From: CAZYWA01 sp964650975 [NCBI: uncultured bacterium]
GTDB taxonomy: Bacteria > JADJOY01
Direction: 5' to 3'
Assembly (NCBI GenBank): GCA_964650975.1
Contig: CAZYWA010000136.1
Span: forward strand, 1-16,225
DNA: 16,225 nucleotides
The notes beneath the pieces were generated by a model that made no database searches, was not told the DNA's origin, and saw only the letters and a list, made by a program, of their open reading frames with translations. Positions 15,056 through 16,225 of the stretch are shown piece by piece (the first letter of the stretch is position 1; every line of letters starts with the position of its first letter). Made by a program: the position numbers and the translations under genes.

Positions 15056-16225
15056 TCACGGTCTACTTCGGGCCGCGACGGGGACGCCGATCTTAGCACC
15101 GGTCGACGGGTCGCGTGCCGGCGGCGCGGAAGTCGCCGGGACCTCGATCCGCACCACCCCGGCGCCGCTCCCCACCCACGCGAAACGCTCGTCTTCCGCG
15201 AAGCTCACGATGCGCGGCCGCGACCCCACGTCCACGGTCCGCACCAATGACAGGTCGCGCCCGCGAAGCAGGAACACCCGGCCCGTGGTCCACCCCGACA
15301 CCGCCACCAGATCGTGGCCCGGGGCGTAGGTCATGTGGCGAATCCCGGTGCCCAGCTCCACGCGCGCCACCTCTCGACCGGTCGCGAGATCGATCGCGTG
15401 CACGCTGCCTTGCTGCACCGAGGACACGAACACCCGCTCGTCAGTGCCGACCGTGTCGTTGGGAAACAAGTTGGGCATCACCCACGAGAACGGGTTCCAG
15501 TCCCCTTCGAGGGGCGCCGACCGCTCGAGCTCGAGTCGACCGCTGCACACGTCGCAGGATCGGTCGGAGAGCACCGGAACCGAGCGAACGACTCGCCACA
15601 GATGCCACTGGCTCTCGCTCGCGGTCACCGCGCGGTCGCCATGGAGCGCGGCGAGCCCGCCGGCAAAACGCGGGGATTCGGCGAGCACCCGGCCGGTCGC
15701 GAGCTCGGCCACCCGGATCGTCATGTGCGCGGCGTCGAGGTACCAGGCCAGCTCCCGATCGGGCGACACGACGAAGCGCCCTGGGCCCAGTGAAAGCCCG
15801 TCGAAGCCGCGCAGCGGCTTCGCGGCGGCCAGGTCGTGCGCCGGAAAGATCATCGTCTTGCCGTCGTGCCAGTCGGCCATCACGAGATCGTCCCTGTCGC
15901 ACAGGAAGACCACGTTGTCGGCCGGGTCGCGGATCGAAAGCCAAGGCTGCGTTCGTCCGGTGGCGAGATCGAGCAGGTGGTAGCCCTGCGCGGACTTGTG
16001 CACCTGCGCCAGCGCCCGGCTCGCGGTGCAATCGGGAACCACCGAGTAGAACTGCGTGCCGCTCGGAAAGGTGCGGTCGCCGCTCGCCAGCACGACCGAC
16101 ACGCCTGGCTGTTCGGGTACCGCCCGCTCGGGTGAGCCCGGCGAGTAGTAGAAGCCGGCCGCCGTGGCGAGAGTGGCGAGCAGGGTCACGAAGCTCGCCG
16201 TGAGGCCCGGTCCGATTCGCCGAAA
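15056..16225 (-). CDS. Membrane-anchored beta-propeller protein (propeller protein 3), N-terminus beyond window edge
   Basis: The minus-strand frame is open to the right edge: 389 residues are visible and the codons before the first candidate start (GTG at 16189) remain open, so the gene probably continues outside. Visible residues 10-27 are a hydrophobic helix (SFVTLLATLATAAGFYY) that resembles the last helix of propeller protein 1 (CFVTFAFFWGRLAQTAF). Residues about 45-365 read as a propeller, with repeats such as SVHAIDLATGREVARVELG and GRVFLLRGRDLSLVRTVDVG. Visible residues 291-362 match the C-terminal signature of propeller proteins 1 and 2. Cysteines at 66, 109, 224 and 227 (CDVC) suggest an extracytoplasmic fold. 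It is upstream of, and codirectional with, the two radical SAM genes. If GTG 16189 is the true start, it is a 377-residue single-anchor protein instead. Confidence 0.72.
   Translation of the reverse strand, partial: FRRIGPGLTASFVTLLATLATAAGFYYSPGSPERAVPEQPGVSVVLASGDRTFPSGTQFYSVVPDCTASRALAQVHKSAQGYHLLDLATGRTQPWLSIRDPADNVVFLCDRDDLVMADWHDGKTMIFPAHDLAAAKPLRGFDGLSLGPGRFVVSPDRELAWYLDAAHMTIRVAELATGRVLAESPRFAGGLAALHGDRAVTASESQWHLWRVVRSVPVLSDRSCDVCSGRLELERSAPLEGDWNPFSWVMPNLFPNDTVGTDERVFVSSVQQGSVHAIDLATGREVARVELGTGIRHMTYAPGHDLVAVSGWTTGRVFLLRGRDLSLVRTVDVGSRPRIVSFAEDERFAWVGSGAGVVRIEVPATSAPPARDPSTGAKIGVPVAARSRP

Overview
The window is very GC-rich, densely coded bacterial DNA that looks like a chromosome. 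I see no rRNA, tRNA, CRISPR array, transposase or phage gene. The source is probably a diderm bacterium: several proteins look exported or membrane-anchored with ectodomains carrying cysteine pairs, and two proteins have the layout of the GlmU-like nucleotidyltransferase/beta-helix fusions known best from the Bacteroidota/FCB side. A high-GC uncultured lineage (Eisenbacteria-like, Myxococcota-like or similar) would fit, but the phylum cannot be fixed from sequence alone.

Layout, left to right. 1-1251 (-) is the N-terminal part of a secreted M6-type zinc metalloprotease that runs off the left edge. 1485-1868 (+) is a small three-helix membrane protein. 1902-3209 (-) and 3332-4585 (+) are head-to-head paralogs, each with a degenerate nucleotidyltransferase-like domain fused to a left-handed beta-helix; each has its own sigma70-type promoter in the short gap between them. 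8332-4593 (-) is a three-gene operon: a MEMO1/AmmeMemoRadiSam-B family protein, glutamyl-tRNA synthetase (gltX), and a zinc-ribbon/transmembrane/TPR protein. A clear promoter lies upstream of the first gene.

8536-16225 is the most unusual part. Two translationally coupled plus-strand genes (8536-12005) each encode a multi-helix membrane domain followed by a predicted extracytoplasmic beta-propeller. They converge on a minus-strand set made of a third propeller protein (15056 to the right edge, N-terminus missing) followed by two B12-binding-type radical SAM proteins (14985-13606 and 13574-12024). The three propeller proteins share a C-terminal signature and are paralogs, so five adjacent genes seem to form one functional locus. 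I do not recognise it as a described system. A working inference is that the radical SAM enzymes build or modify a membrane-associated metabolite or lipid and that the propeller proteins act on or sense something outside the membrane; the sequence does not prove this.

A recurring regulatory pattern is TTGAC-N18-TAGCTT, found upstream of both 3209(-) and 8332(-), with a weaker N18 relative upstream of 3332(+). At 3209 and 1485 the -10-like element sits only 6-7 bases before the start codon, which suggests leaderless or nearly leaderless mRNAs.
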